From Komarekiella atlantica HA4396-MV6 (lineage in GTDB: Bacteria > Cyanobacteriota > Cyanobacteriia > Cyanobacteriales > Nostocaceae): a stretch of DNA of 64,000 nt. The notes beneath the pieces were generated by a model that was given only the letters and a program-made list of their open reading frames with translations, made no database searches and was not told where the DNA came from. A program made the position numbers and the translations under genes. Where the stretch lies: contig JAHHHK010000038.1 in NCBI GenBank assembly GCA_019359395.1, positions 1 to 64,000 on the forward strand. Reading direction: 5' to 3'. This document shows, one piece after another, positions 9,547-18,344 of this stretch (position 1 is its first letter; each line of letters begins with the position of its first letter).

Positions 9547-10485
9547 TTACTGAGCAATAGACAAAACCCAATCACGTAAAAGTGGGTTGACTCTATCAGG
9601 TAGTTCGTCATGAGGGCAATGCCCCGCCGCTAGGAAATGTTCTGTGAGTTCAGGATAATATTGACGAAACTTCTGCGAACGTTCTCTAGCATTCATCCAA
9701 GGGTCAGCTTCTCCCCACAAAATTAATAGAGGACAAGTTAATTGCTTTAGTAGCACATCAACTTTTTCTCCTTGAGGAGTGCTAAAGACTGAAACAAACA
9801 CTTCCATTGCACCTGAATCGTAAGCAGGGCGATAAATTTCCTCTACCAATTGGTCTGTAATCGCGCTCTTATCAAGATAAACTTTCTCTAAAGTTTGGCG
9901 AATTACCCAACGCTGTCGCACGTATTGAAATAATAAAAATTGGGCTAAAGGTTGCTGCAAAATCCACTTAACACTATCACCTAAGAGTTTTTGCAAAGGA
10001 TCAGGTTGTTTGGGAGGCTGAATTTCTGATTGTAAAGCTTCAGGTTCAGGTATAAGCTGACTTTCACTAAAGGGCCCTGCACTATTGAGCAAAACTAAAC
10101 CAGTTACACTGTCAGGATGTTGTGCTGCAACACACAAGCAAGCATAGCCACCAAGGGAGTTCCCTGCTAATACTGCTTTTTGACCAATGACTTCACTAAT
10201 AAAATCGTTCAGCTGGTCGCGCCACAAGTCACCGCTATACTGCAATTTCGGTTTTGCTGAGCGTCCGAACCCCAAAAGGTCGATCGCAAATACTTCAAAA
10301 TCTTGACACAATCCTGTGATATTCTTGCGCCAGTGGTCTGTGGAAGCACCAAACCCATGTACTAGTAGCAAAGGTGGACGTTGCGATTGTCTCTCTCCCG
10401 CACGCACATAATAGATGTTGTGTCCTCGCCACTGCCAATATTTGCCAGGAATTGGGCTTGTAGAGGAAGCTGTGGTTGCCTGCAT
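9547..10485 (-). CDS. Alpha/beta-fold hydrolase
   Basis: A single alpha/beta-hydrolase domain of 312 residues. The nucleophile elbow is GNSLGG with S110. The oxyanion segment LLVHGFGAS is near residue 41, an acid lies in the LILWGEADPW segment, and the catalytic histidine is in AAGHCPHDE near the C-terminus. The overall pattern resembles cyanobacterial and plastid hydrolases related to haloalkane dehalogenases and pheophytinase-like enzymes, but the substrate cannot be assigned. No signal peptide was seen. It is divergent from aroE. Confidence 0.85.
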   Translation of the reverse strand: MQATTASSTSPIPGKYWQWRGHNIYYVRAGERQSQRPPLLLVHGFGASTDHWRKNITGLCQDFEVFAIDLLGFGRSAKPKLQYSGDLWRDQLNDFISEVIGQKAVLAGNSLGGYACLCVAAQHPDSVTGLVLLNSAGPFSESQLIPEPEALQSEIQPPKQPDPLQKLLGDSVKWILQQPLAQFLLFQYVRQRWVIRQTLEKVYLDKSAITDQLVEEIYRPAYDSGAMEVFVSVFSTPQGEKVDVLLKQLTCPLLILWGEADPWMNARERSQKFRQYYPELTEHFLAAGHCPHDELPDRVNPLLRDWVLSIAQ

Positions 10486-10625
10486 GATATAAAGAAATAT
10501 TAAGTCACTTCTAATAATTGTAAACTAGCCATCAAATTACCGACACGGAGTGAGGGAGTAGGGGCATGGCCATGCCCTGACAAGAAATCTATATGTATCA
10601 GGGTTTTCGTGAAATGGTATGACAA

Positions 10626-11507
10626 ATGACAAATGAAATTACAGGCAAAACTAAACTTCTAGGAGTGATTGGACATCCGGTAGAACATTCGCTTTCACCA
10701 GTGATGCATAATGCTGCGATCGCTCAATTGGGATTAGATTATATTTATCTCCCCTTTCCGATAAAACCAGAGAATTTAGAGATAGCGATTGCTGGATTCG
10801 CCGCCATTGATGTTGTCGGCTTTAGTGTGACAATTCCTCACAAACAGACAATATTACCCTTGTTATCCGAAATTACGCCCATCGCTCAAGCCATAGGAGC
10901 AGTGAATACTGTCAGCCGTCAAAATCATCGATGGGTGGGTACAAATACAGATATAGAAGGATTTATTGCCCCTTTGCAAACAACGTATAAACAGGATTGG
11001 AGTCAGAAAGCGGCGGTAATTTTAGGTAATGGTGGTGCTGCGAGGGCTGTTGTTGCAGGTTGTCATCAACTAGGTTTTGCCAAAATTCATGTTGTTGGGC
11101 GCAACATCCAGAAATTACAAGAATTCCGCAATAGTTGGGGAAATTCACCAGTAGCCAAGAATTTGCAAGTCCATACATGGGATGCACTTATAAAATTGAT
11201 TCCGCAAGCTAATTTGTTGGTCAATACAACTCCTATTGGGATGTATCCCAAGGTGGATGAGTCGCCTTTGAGTGGAGAGGAAATAGAGAAATTACCGCCA
11301 GGTGCGATCGCCTACGATTTGATATATATTCCTAAACCAACGCAATTTCTTCAACAAGCACAATCCCAAGGCGCAATTGCGATCGATGGATTAGAAATGC
11401 TCGTCCAACAAGGAGTAGCAGCATTAAAAATCTGGTTGCAGTCAGAAACTTTGCCTGTGGAAGTAATGCGCCAAGCATTACAAAATCACCTAGACTTAAA
11501 ACAGTGA
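10626..11507 (+). CDS. aroE: Shikimate dehydrogenase
   Basis: This NADPH-dependent enzyme reduces 3-dehydroshikimate to shikimate in the aromatic amino acid pathway. The shikimate-binding segment HSLSPVMHNAA is near residue 18, and the catalytic lysine lies in the TIPHK motif. TNTDIEGF binds substrate, and GNGGAARAVV is the nucleotide-binding glycine loop. The 293-residue length is typical. The ATG is chosen because translation starts MTNEITGKTKLLGVIG. A palindrome GGGCATGGCCATGCCC lies at 10562-10577, just upstream. Confidence 0.95.
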   Translation: MTNEITGKTKLLGVIGHPVEHSLSPVMHNAAIAQLGLDYIYLPFPIKPENLEIAIAGFAAIDVVGFSVTIPHKQTILPLLSEITPIAQAIGAVNTVSRQNHRWVGTNTDIEGFIAPLQTTYKQDWSQKAAVILGNGGAARAVVAGCHQLGFAKIHVVGRNIQKLQEFRNSWGNSPVAKNLQVHTWDALIKLIPQANLLVNTTPIGMYPKVDESPLSGEEIEKLPPGAIAYDLIYIPKPTQFLQQAQSQGAIAIDGLEMLVQQGVAALKIWLQSETLPVEVMRQALQNHLDLKQ

Positions 11508-11762
11508 ACAGTAAGCAGTAAACAGTAAACGGTGGTTAGAAAAAACTGATAACTGTTAAAATAATGGGGAATTAAGAAACAGGATATAGATGTGTCTGTT
11601 GAAGAAATGAGATGAGCAAAACTCAGTTGGAACTGAGTAATAGTTGTTTAGGCGTGAAGATATGCGATCGCCTCCGGCGGGGCGTAGCTCATTGCGTCCT
11701 CATCTCACAGAGCAATGTGTAAATACAAGCCACTCTGCTTTCATGCGCCTGCACGATTATTA
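11508..11762. repeat. Short tandem repeats downstream of aroE
   Basis: Degenerate AACAGTAAACAGTA-type and AACTGATAACTG repeats follow the aroE stop (to about 11560). A HIP1 site and filler sequence come next. No gene was seen before the sRNA copies. Confidence 0.5.
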
Positions 11763-11838
11763 AAAAAGAAAAAACCGTGAAACGCGGAGCTTCACGGCTT
11801 TCGATGTGGTGTGAGGAGCTTAACTAAATATCATCATA
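11763..11838 (-). ncRNA. yfr1: Yfr1-like small RNA, copy 1
   Basis: Read on the minus strand, this has CTCCTCACACC (11808-11818). That matches the near-invariant unpaired core of cyanobacterial Yfr1, with G rather than A just before it. It is followed by a terminator hairpin GCCGTGAA...TTCACGG and a T-run. Upstream, TTGTTA and GATAGT spaced 17 bases apart fit -35 and -10 boxes, which puts the 5' end near 11838. Yfr1 is known to base-pair with mRNAs, for cell-wall and outer-membrane targets in other cyanobacteria. The usual 5' stem-loop is not obvious here. A second copy lies 426 bases away. Confidence 0.75.
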
Positions 11839-12185
11839 AAGTAACTATCCCACAGCAATACACTCGTAACAATTTTGGTAACAGAATTTTCTTAGTGATG
11901 ATGCTGTCCTTTCCAAGGATAATTAAGGTTGCTCTCACATTGCAGACTATATTTCTTCTATCAAATCTATGTCAATTAACCTTATGTTTTAATATCCAGC
12001 CTATAGTTTAGCCTGTATAGCTAAGCCACCAGGCAAACCCCAATTCAAAATAACTTATAGTTGCTATAATCAAAACAGTATATATTCTCTTGAGCAAACT
12101 TATGTCCGCATAAGAATGTTTATTAATATCGGATTAAAATATTTTGATGGGTGGATATGCTAATTAATGAATTTATCTCAAATCA

Positions 12186-12264
12186 AAAAGTAAAAGCCGT
12201 GGAAACCTAGAAGATTCCGCGGCTTTTTGGTGTGGTGTGAGGAGACTTAACTACATATCATCAT
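12186..12264 (-). ncRNA. yfr1: Yfr1-like small RNA, copy 2
   Basis: The same architecture as the neighbouring copy. The CTCCTCACACC core (12234-12244) is followed by the terminator hairpin AAAGCCGCGGAA...TTCCACGGCTTT and a T-rich tail. Upstream, ATGATGATAT and TAGTTAAG are shared with copy 1, which shows tandem duplication. The base before the core is T, where the consensus has A. Its promoter region abuts or overlaps the 3' end of arsS. The 5' end near 12264 is inferred by alignment with copy 1. Confidence 0.75.
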
Positions 12265-12330
12265 AAACCCATCTAACTATTAGTGATGTATACGTAACAG
12301 AACTTGTAACAAAATTTTCCTTTGATGACT

Positions 12331-13326
12331 TTAGAGCAAAGCACCAGCACAACTAGAACCACACCCAGCAGTACAACCATAGCAATAAGCGGCTGTTTGT
12401 ATCTCACTAATCAAGTCTAAACTGCCAACTTCTAGCAATTTTGTAACTGTTAGGGGTTCACCATTGTGAGTTTTCGCAGGTAGATTCATCATCTGGTTAA
12501 AGTCACAATCATATACATTCCCCAGATAGTCAATTGAAAGTTCATCACGACACATTAAATGTTCAACTGTACTGTGATTAAAATGTGATTCTAAAAATTG
12601 TAAATAGCTAGCATACAGTTTTCTCCGCTCTAAATACATTTTAGTTCTACCAACTGGTAGGTTGGTAATGGTGAAGAGGTTGTTAAACACAATATTAAAA
12701 TGTTCTTGTAAGAACATTTTGTAATCTCGTTCTAGGCTTATCTGTTCAGGAGCCAAGGAAAATTTTTCACTTGTGGGCAACTGGGGATTGTATACTAAAT
12801 CTAAAATTAAATTTGGCTCTTTACCATAGCCCAGTTGGTTCAGCCATTGTAAAGCTTTGACTGAAGTATCAAAAACACCAGTACCGCGCATTCTATCAAC
12901 ATTATCTGCTAGGTAGCAAGGCAGAGATGCGACTATTCTCACTTGGTGTTTAGCACAGTATTCTGGTAAATCACCAAACTCATCTTCAAAATAAATGGTC
13001 AAGTTAGACCGGACAATTACCTGTTTACTTGTTAACTTTGCTGCTTCTACTAATGGCTTAAATCCATAATTCATTTCTGGTGCGCCACCAGTTAAATCAA
13101 CTATTTTGATTTCGGGAAATCTGTGGATTACCTCAATCAACTGTTGGCAAATTTCTGAGGAAAGTTCTTCTGTTCGTTTAGGACTGGCTTCGACATGGCA
13201 ATGTGTACAGGCAAGATTACAACGCTTACCCAGATTAATCTGTAAAACAGTGATTTCCTTTTTTGTCAAAGATGAACTAAGTTTGTGTTTGAATTGTGTA
13301 ATAAATTTATCTAGTTGAGTCTGCAT
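12331..13326 (-). CDS. arsS: ArsS-type radical SAM protein (arsenosugar biosynthesis)
   Basis: This 331-residue radical SAM enzyme has the cluster motif C36-x3-C40-x2-C43 (KRCNLACTHCHVEASP). The DLTGGAPEMNYGF segment and a cysteine-rich end (CRDELSIDYLGNVYDCDF, then CYGCTAGCGSSCAG) match the DUF3641 domain of ArsS. ArsS is proposed to transfer the 5'-deoxyadenosyl group to dimethylarsenite as the first step to arsenosugars. It is the last gene of a minus-strand operon, 27 bases after the PiT gene and downstream of arsM. That partnership strongly supports the call. Confidence 0.9.
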   Translation of the reverse strand: MQTQLDKFITQFKHKLSSSLTKKEITVLQINLGKRCNLACTHCHVEASPKRTEELSSEICQQLIEVIHRFPEIKIVDLTGGAPEMNYGFKPLVEAAKLTSKQVIVRSNLTIYFEDEFGDLPEYCAKHQVRIVASLPCYLADNVDRMRGTGVFDTSVKALQWLNQLGYGKEPNLILDLVYNPQLPTSEKFSLAPEQISLERDYKMFLQEHFNIVFNNLFTITNLPVGRTKMYLERRKLYASYLQFLESHFNHSTVEHLMCRDELSIDYLGNVYDCDFNQMMNLPAKTHNGEPLTVTKLLEVGSLDLISEIQTAAYCYGCTAGCGSSCAGALL

Positions 13327-13353
13327 TAATTATTACTCCTTAAATATATGTTT

Positions 13354-14319
13354 CTAACCTTGCAATAATCTGTAGATTATTCCACTAATAATTGCAGTTA
13401 TTGGTAAAGTTAAAATCCACGAAAGTAGTATTTGATAAAAAACACGTTTATGAGCTTTTTTTGCAATCAGTCCTGCTCCAAAGATGGAACCAACTGAAAC
13501 GTAAGTGGTAGAAACAGGAAGCCCAAACTGAGTAGCTGCAATGACTAAAACTCCAGTTACCATATTGGCTGATAAGCCCTGAGTTTTGTTCATTGAAGTA
13601 ATTTTTGTACTCATGGTTTCGGCAATTTTTTGGGAGTTAAGTAAACCGCCAAGTGCAATTGCGATCGCTATAGTGATCATTCCTCCCTGAATTGAGAAAT
13701 ATTCAATAATCAAAATCAGCGAAACAATCTTGGGAGTGTCATTGAATCCTCTGGCAAAACTGATTACCCCAGCGCTAATAAAATGACAAGTATCTACTAT
13801 TCTCGGATTCGCTGGTAAGCACCATTTAGAATTGATATAGTTAGATAAACTATAAACTCCTGCTCCGAATGAGATAGCGATAATTGGACTAAGTAATAGA
13901 GGCAAAAAGAAAGAATTTCCTAAAGCTGTAAAATTAACTTTGAGTCCGATCGCTACTAATCCAGGGCCAATCAGCGCACCTGTTAAACTGTGAGTTGTAG
14001 AAATGGGAAATCCTGTAAGGGTAGCAATGAGCACTGTCAAACCAGCAGCGATCGCTACTGCAAGATGAAACTCTGATGTATTGGCGATCGCATCTGGTAC
14101 TATTCCTTTGCCAGAGAAGTTTTTAATTAGTTTACTTACTAACAAAATCGAAGCGATCGCACCAGCCGAAGTTGTAAAAGTAGCCCACAAAATCGCTGTT
14201 TGGTAGCTAGTTGTTCCACTACCAAACAGCGTTGCTACACCTTTAAAGTTGTCATTTGCGCCATTTGAGTAAGCTAAAAAAAGCGTAGCCAGAAATAGAC
14301 TGATACTGATTAACAGCAT
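13354..14319 (-). CDS. PiT-family inorganic phosphate (or arsenate) transporter
   Basis: A hydrophobic 321-residue permease with the duplicated PiT signatures: GANDNFKGVATLFGSG near the N-terminus and FARGFNDTPKI in the second half. The length is short for PiT but normal for the compact bacterial branch. PiT carriers move phosphate with cations and also admit arsenate. The gene lies between arsM and arsS with gaps of 15 and 27 bases, so it is surely co-transcribed. A role in arsenic or phosphate traffic linked to arsenosugar synthesis is inferred from context alone. Confidence 0.88.
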   Translation of the reverse strand: MLLISISLFLATLFLAYSNGANDNFKGVATLFGSGTTSYQTAILWATFTTSAGAIASILLVSKLIKNFSGKGIVPDAIANTSEFHLAVAIAAGLTVLIATLTGFPISTTHSLTGALIGPGLVAIGLKVNFTALGNSFFLPLLLSPIIAISFGAGVYSLSNYINSKWCLPANPRIVDTCHFISAGVISFARGFNDTPKIVSLILIIEYFSIQGGMITIAIAIALGGLLNSQKIAETMSTKITSMNKTQGLSANMVTGVLVIAATQFGLPVSTTYVSVGSIFGAGLIAKKAHKRVFYQILLSWILTLPITAIISGIIYRLLQG

Positions 14320-14334
14320 TTCATATATTCGGAG

Positions 14335-15303
14335 TTAACAGCAGCCACCGCCACTATAGTACCAGGTTGAATCCGTAATCATTATTTCTGCTGGCTTTAA
14401 CATCCCAAGCTTAGCAGCAGTTTTGTCACACACAGCTGCGGGAATACCACGCTGAAGCAGATGACCTGCTGAATCATCGAAAAATGGTTCTGTACCAGCA
14501 TAAATTGCTGTTTTTCCAGTGAAAATACAAGCACCGTCTTCGGGAATCGCAACTTTAAAAGAAACAGAATCGAGACTTTCTAAAAGTAAATTTTCTTCTA
14601 GGTTATAAGTCTGGGAATCAAGCAGACGGTAAGGACGACGAGCACGAATTTCAACTTGACCAAAGCCAGCATTTATAATAAGTTGAGTATACTCTTCATA
14701 AGTGAGAGCGCCTGATAAACACATGGCTCTTAGCCGCTCATCTTGTTGTAAATGTGCTGGAATTTGACGAGTAGCAATTGGATCACTCATCTGCAACCGT
14801 CCGCCTGGTTTTAATACTCGATATGCTTCTTTTAAAGCACGGGTCAAATCTTCTGGTTCAAAGATATTGAACAGGCAATTCTGTGCCACGATATCGACGG
14901 TAGCATCAGCAATAGGTAAATTAAAGGCATCACCATCGCAAATTTGGACAAAGCTGGTGTCAAACCAAGGATTTTCTTGAGCAGCAATTTCCAAGTTACG
15001 TGTAGCAGCTTCTCGCATGGCTGCAACTGGTTCAACGGCGATTACTGCACCTGGATAGCGGGAAAAATAAGCGAATTGCAATGCTTCTAAGCCACCGCCA
15101 ACACCGACATACAGCACAGTAGGTTGGTTTCCTAGTTCGGTAGGGTGAACGGTAGTACCACAACCATAGTTCATTTCCTGCATCGGCACAGGAATTTTCA
15201 GTCCCGGTAGTTGCAAAGGTGTGCTTTGAACGCAACAAAGTCCAACTTGTGGTGTTTGGGCGACTTCGCCATAGAATTGCGCTGCTGTTTCTAAATAAGT
15301 CAT
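14335..15303 (-). CDS. arsM: Arsenite methyltransferase, arsenosugar type
   Basis: A SAM-dependent methyltransferase of 322 residues. The SAM motif is VLYVGVGGGLEALQ, with VDIVAQNCLFNIF and EAYRVLKPGGRLQMSD further on. Candidate arsenic-binding cysteines are C23-C24, C48 in NYGCGT, and a terminal Gly-Gly-Gly-Cys-Cys. ArsM methylates arsenite stepwise, and this branch pairs with ArsS to make arsenosugars. It is the first gene of the operon arsM - PiT - arsS. A -10-like TATACT (15354-15359) and a palindrome lie just upstream. Confidence 0.9.
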   Translation of the reverse strand: MTYLETAAQFYGEVAQTPQVGLCCVQSTPLQLPGLKIPVPMQEMNYGCGTTVHPTELGNQPTVLYVGVGGGLEALQFAYFSRYPGAVIAVEPVAAMREAATRNLEIAAQENPWFDTSFVQICDGDAFNLPIADATVDIVAQNCLFNIFEPEDLTRALKEAYRVLKPGGRLQMSDPIATRQIPAHLQQDERLRAMCLSGALTYEEYTQLIINAGFGQVEIRARRPYRLLDSQTYNLEENLLLESLDSVSFKVAIPEDGACIFTGKTAIYAGTEPFFDDSAGHLLQRGIPAAVCDKTAAKLGMLKPAEIMITDSTWYYSGGGCC

Positions 15304-15332
15304 TGCAGTTCTAACGTTGTGTGTTGTCGTAG

Positions 15333-15374
15333 AGAGTTAGCTTTGTGCATCCTAGTATAGTTAACTCTGAGTTA
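15333..15374 (-). promoter_or_regulatory. arsM promoter with operator-like palindrome
   Basis: A perfect palindrome TAACTC-T-GAGTTA (15362-15374) sits immediately upstream, on the minus strand, of TATACT (15354-15359), a good -10 hexamer. A further half-site lies at 15333-15339. The arrangement suits a repressor of the ArsR type, but no arsR gene is present in the window, and the regulator is unknown. Confidence 0.5.
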
Positions 15375-15639
15375 GATGAGTTTTCGCTGAAATTGCCAAA
15401 ATCCCCAAACTCCATTTTTTAGCAGAGTTTGAGGATAGTACTTTTTGGATAAGTACTCCTTACTTTTCTTGTGGACTGGGAAAAGGTTAAGGGGTAAAGG
15501 GTAAATAATATATTCCAAACATGAATCCCTTTCCCTTTTACCCTTTAATCGAACCGTATTGGGTGGTAATGGGTGCATTCAAACTGTAGCCCCCTTAACC
15601 AAAAAATATTGGATTTGGGGGTTTTGCGTTAGTCCAAGG

Positions 15640-16314
15640 TTAATCACGTAGCACGTAGCCGACACCACGCACAGTTTGAATGAGGCGCTTTTCGTTATTA
15701 GTTTCGAGTTTCAGACGCAAATAGCGAATGTAAACTTCGATGATGTTGGAATCGCCCATGAAGTCGTAATTCCAGACTTGCTCTAAAATGCGATCGCGTG
15801 TAATTACCTGTCGTGGATGAGCAAGTAAATATTCTAGTAAGTCAAATTCTTTGGCGGTTAACTCGATGAACCGATTACACCGATATACTTCCCGCGTGCG
15901 ACGATTTAAGCTCAGATCTTCAAATTCTAAGACATCTGCGGCGTCTGTTTCTTGGGTTCTTCGCAGATGGGCGCGGACTCTAGCTAATAATTCCTCAACG
16001 CTGAAGGGTTTAACTACATAATCATCAGCACCAGCGTCTAAACCCGCAACGCGATCGCTCACTTCATCTTTAGCAGTTAATAAGATGATCGGCACTTTAT
16101 CACCAGTACTTCGCAGGCGGCGGCAAATTTCCAATCCCGACAAACCGGGCAACATCCAGTCTAAAATTACTAGATCTAGATTTAACTCCCGCGCTGCGGT
16201 AAGTGCAGTTAATCCATCGTAGGCAACGCTGACTTGATAGCCCTCATAAGTCAGCTCCAATTCGACAAAACGAGCCAGTTTGACTTCATCTTCAACCAGT
16301 AAGATGTGCGTCAT
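15640..16314 (-). CDS. OmpR-family DNA-binding response regulator
   Basis: This 224-residue regulator has a receiver domain (residues 1-115) and a winged-helix output domain (about 130-224). The phosphoacceptor is D52 (VILDWMLPG), with acidic residues in LLVEDE at the N-terminus and K102 (YVVKPFS). The output domain ends in the typical [13 protein letters not shown]...[13 protein letters not shown]. No cognate kinase is adjacent, so it is an orphan here. Several similar regulators exist in Nostoc, and I do not assign one. Confidence 0.93.
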   Translation of the reverse strand: MTHILLVEDEVKLARFVELELTYEGYQVSVAYDGLTALTAARELNLDLVILDWMLPGLSGLEICRRLRSTGDKVPIILLTAKDEVSDRVAGLDAGADDYVVKPFSVEELLARVRAHLRRTQETDAADVLEFEDLSLNRRTREVYRCNRFIELTAKEFDLLEYLLAHPRQVITRDRILEQVWNYDFMGDSNIIEVYIRYLRLKLETNNEKRLIQTVRGVGYVLRD

Positions 16315-16504
16315 GATAATGTTAATGATTTAAGCAGGGTGTGGTAAGCAAAAATACGGTCTGAGAATTTAGATTAATCCTAGCTACTAAATAGCCAGAT
16401 ATCTAATTAGGTGTACGTTAGCTTAGTATAAAGCTGAGTAAGTAACAACCGTAAATCCACAATTACTAATAGCTGCTTAGTTCACCAGGGATTCTAACTG
16501 GTTA

Positions 16505-16789
16505 TTAACAGTAAGCTGTGACATCTTCACCGCATTCATCGGCAAGGTAACATAGAGCTTTAAAACGCAGACTAACTACTTGCTCATAAAGCGGATTCAA
16601 TTTACACATTGGTGGAATATGAAATAGCTTCCGACTAAACAGTGTGATATCTCGTTCAAACGGACACTGAGCAGGAATGGCTTTGCACAACAAATGAGCT
16701 AGTTTGGAATTATGAATTTCTATTGCTTCCAACCACTCACGGACAGGGTGCAGTAGATCGTTGTGTAAGTATTGAATAAAGCTTGTCAT
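16505..16789 (-). CDS. Small Mo-dependent nitrogenase C-terminal-like protein
   Basis: A 94-residue protein that reads IPAQCPFERDI, then IPPMCKLNPLYEQVV and LRFKALCYLADECGED. This matches the short cyanobacterial family named for a Mo-dependent nitrogenase C-terminal domain (PF06967). Its true function is not established, and it has conserved cysteines in the CPFER and CKLNP segments. It stands alone, with no nif genes in the window. The family call is from memory of the conserved cysteine and proline pattern. Confidence 0.7.
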   Translation of the reverse strand: MTSFIQYLHNDLLHPVREWLEAIEIHNSKLAHLLCKAIPAQCPFERDITLFSRKLFHIPPMCKLNPLYEQVVSLRFKALCYLADECGEDVTAYC

Positions 16790-16986
16790 AATTACTCACC
16801 TGATCATTCAAAAATTACAAAGTTTTTAAGTTTGTTGAGTTTGTATCTCTATAAATCTATACGGTTGGGTTCGGCATTTTTATGCAGTTCTTGCTTCTTT
16901 CTTAGTTGTAACTGCATCTTGAGTTTCTCTGAATAGGCTTAACTACACATTTAAGTACCGGAATTCCGAATAAATTCCCTGTTATT

Positions 16987-17454
16987 TTAGGTAAGACTTG
17001 AATAATACATAAACACTACAGGAATTTTAATCAGCTTTTTACCTAATTCAGGTAATCTAAACTTAGACTGGAGCGATCGCGGTAAGTCTTCAAAAGAAAT
17101 TGGCACAAACCCAAAGCGACTATAAAACTCAGCTAGTCGTTCACCCAGACATTCAAGATACAATGGTTGAGTCGCCGTGTTAATCAAATGCTGCGTCAGA
17201 AAAGTACCCAAACCGCGGCCTCTCCATGCAGGTGCAACTACCAAACTACCAAGTTCTTGTGCGTTTGAGAAGTTACGTAGCTGCCCGCAAGCTACTATAT
17301 CTCCATCGCATTCAATTACCCAGAATTGCTGCCAACGTAGTTGAGTCGGGTCAAGTTTCGCTGAAAACACTGACAATCGAATTGACCACTTATCCGCAGA
17401 TGTTGCCTTGCGGAGAACACACCCAGTTGGTAATGATAAATTGTTCTGTTTCAT
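16987..17454 (-). CDS. GNAT-family N-acetyltransferase
   Basis: A 155-residue protein with the GNAT fold. The acetyl-CoA pyrophosphate loop is WRGRGLGTFLTQHL, preceded by the LGSLVVAPA strand. The segment LYLECLGERLAEFYSRFGF is the typical end of such enzymes. An N-terminal LRKATSADKWSIR fits the usual first strand and helix. The substrate is unknown. The gene is isolated on the minus strand, with weak Shine-Dalgarno context. Confidence 0.85.
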   Translation of the reverse strand: MKQNNLSLPTGCVLRKATSADKWSIRLSVFSAKLDPTQLRWQQFWVIECDGDIVACGQLRNFSNAQELGSLVVAPAWRGRGLGTFLTQHLINTATQPLYLECLGERLAEFYSRFGFVPISFEDLPRSLQSKFRLPELGKKLIKIPVVFMYYSSLT

Positions 17455-17801
17455 TAATTACATTATTGTATTTAGTATTAAAAATTACAAAGTATTCTTT
17501 TTGCGGTAGTACTGAGAGTTTTTGACAGTCAATATCGGCTAGTAATCAAGCAATTACCAAGTAATCTTGGCATATAACCACTTCACTCACTTTCAAGCTC
17601 TCCGTTAACTGCTGGAAGTGTTCATACTTTAAAAACCTCTGTTTTGTGCATTCCCAAAAGCAGATATGAATAGTACTAAACAATACTTCCGATAGAGGGA
17701 TAGATTAGCCATAACTAGATTCTAGATAGATGAACTCACCCTTCTATTTTCTTAGAATTATGTCAACGATAAATGACTAAATGATTTCTAGGAGAACACT
17801 A
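17455..17801. other. Divergent intergenic region
   Basis: This AT-rich spacer separates the acetyltransferase and the 64-residue protein, and it should hold promoters for both. No repeat or gene was recognised. An AGGAG Shine-Dalgarno sequence (17790-17794) serves the downstream gene. Confidence 0.5.
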
Positions 17802-17996
17802 ATGGCTGAAGAAAAAAAATCTGGTAATCAAGGTACTACACCCAGCGCTTCTGGTGGCTACCAAACCCCCATCGAAGAAGATATCCGCAAAACAGGCGAT
17901 GCTGAAAAGAGTGATGCTAAACCCACTGCTACACCAGAAGCACCAGGAGAAGACTCTGTAGCAGGTAGCCCTAATCAAGGAACTGAGTCACGTTAA
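17802..17996 (+). CDS. Small hydrophilic, probably disordered protein
   Basis: A 64-residue protein rich in Gly, Ser, Pro, Glu and Lys, starting MAEEKKSGNQG. An upstream in-frame ATG at 17781 exists, but the ATG at 17802 is preferred. It follows AGGAG (17790-17794) by 7 bases, whereas the upstream codon lacks a ribosome site. No known domain was seen. The composition suggests an unstructured, perhaps stress-related protein. It has its own terminator, so it is an independent transcription unit. Confidence 0.7.
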   Translation: MAEEKKSGNQGTTPSASGGYQTPIEEDIRKTGDAEKSDAKPTATPEAPGEDSVAGSPNQGTESR

Positions 17997-18010
17997 TTAG
18001 TTTGAACTGT

Positions 18011-18045
18011 CCCAATTGCAAATAATCTAAATTGGGTCTTTTTTT
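18011..18045 (+). terminator. Rho-independent terminator
   Basis: The stem CCCAATT/AATTGGG (18011-18017 with 18030-18036) is followed by a run of T. It starts 15 bases after the stop of the 64-residue protein gene. Confidence 0.85.
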
Positions 18046-18344
18046 GTGACTATATTCAGTAAATATAGAGTGGATTATTGTAGTTTATATTACAATGCTC
18101 TACTCTTTTTTGTTAGTGTTGTAACCATTTTTAGAAGTTTATTTGGCTATCGTAAGTGTAATAGTTATCGTATTGTATAATTATTATCGTAATATATTAT
18201 ACTTAACAAAAATCTATAAGAACACGAAAATAAAAATATTGCGTATTATTATATTTCCAATGATAGAGGAAAAATATTGAATTTTTCTTTGCCGTTAGAC
18301 TCTACTATCAAAGGAAAACATATCCTTCAAGGAAGGTATAAAAT
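18046..18344. other. AT-rich leader with spaced TATCGTA repeats
   Basis: Three TATCGTA direct repeats lie at 18148, 18166 and 18185 with near 18-base spacing. The region precedes the truncated DUF262 gene and could be its operator. No gene was seen here. Confidence 0.4.

Noticed and set aside
11811-12011. A 66-residue plus-strand open frame
   Set aside because: It runs antisense across the Yfr1-like copy 1 promoter and has no family features or ribosome site.
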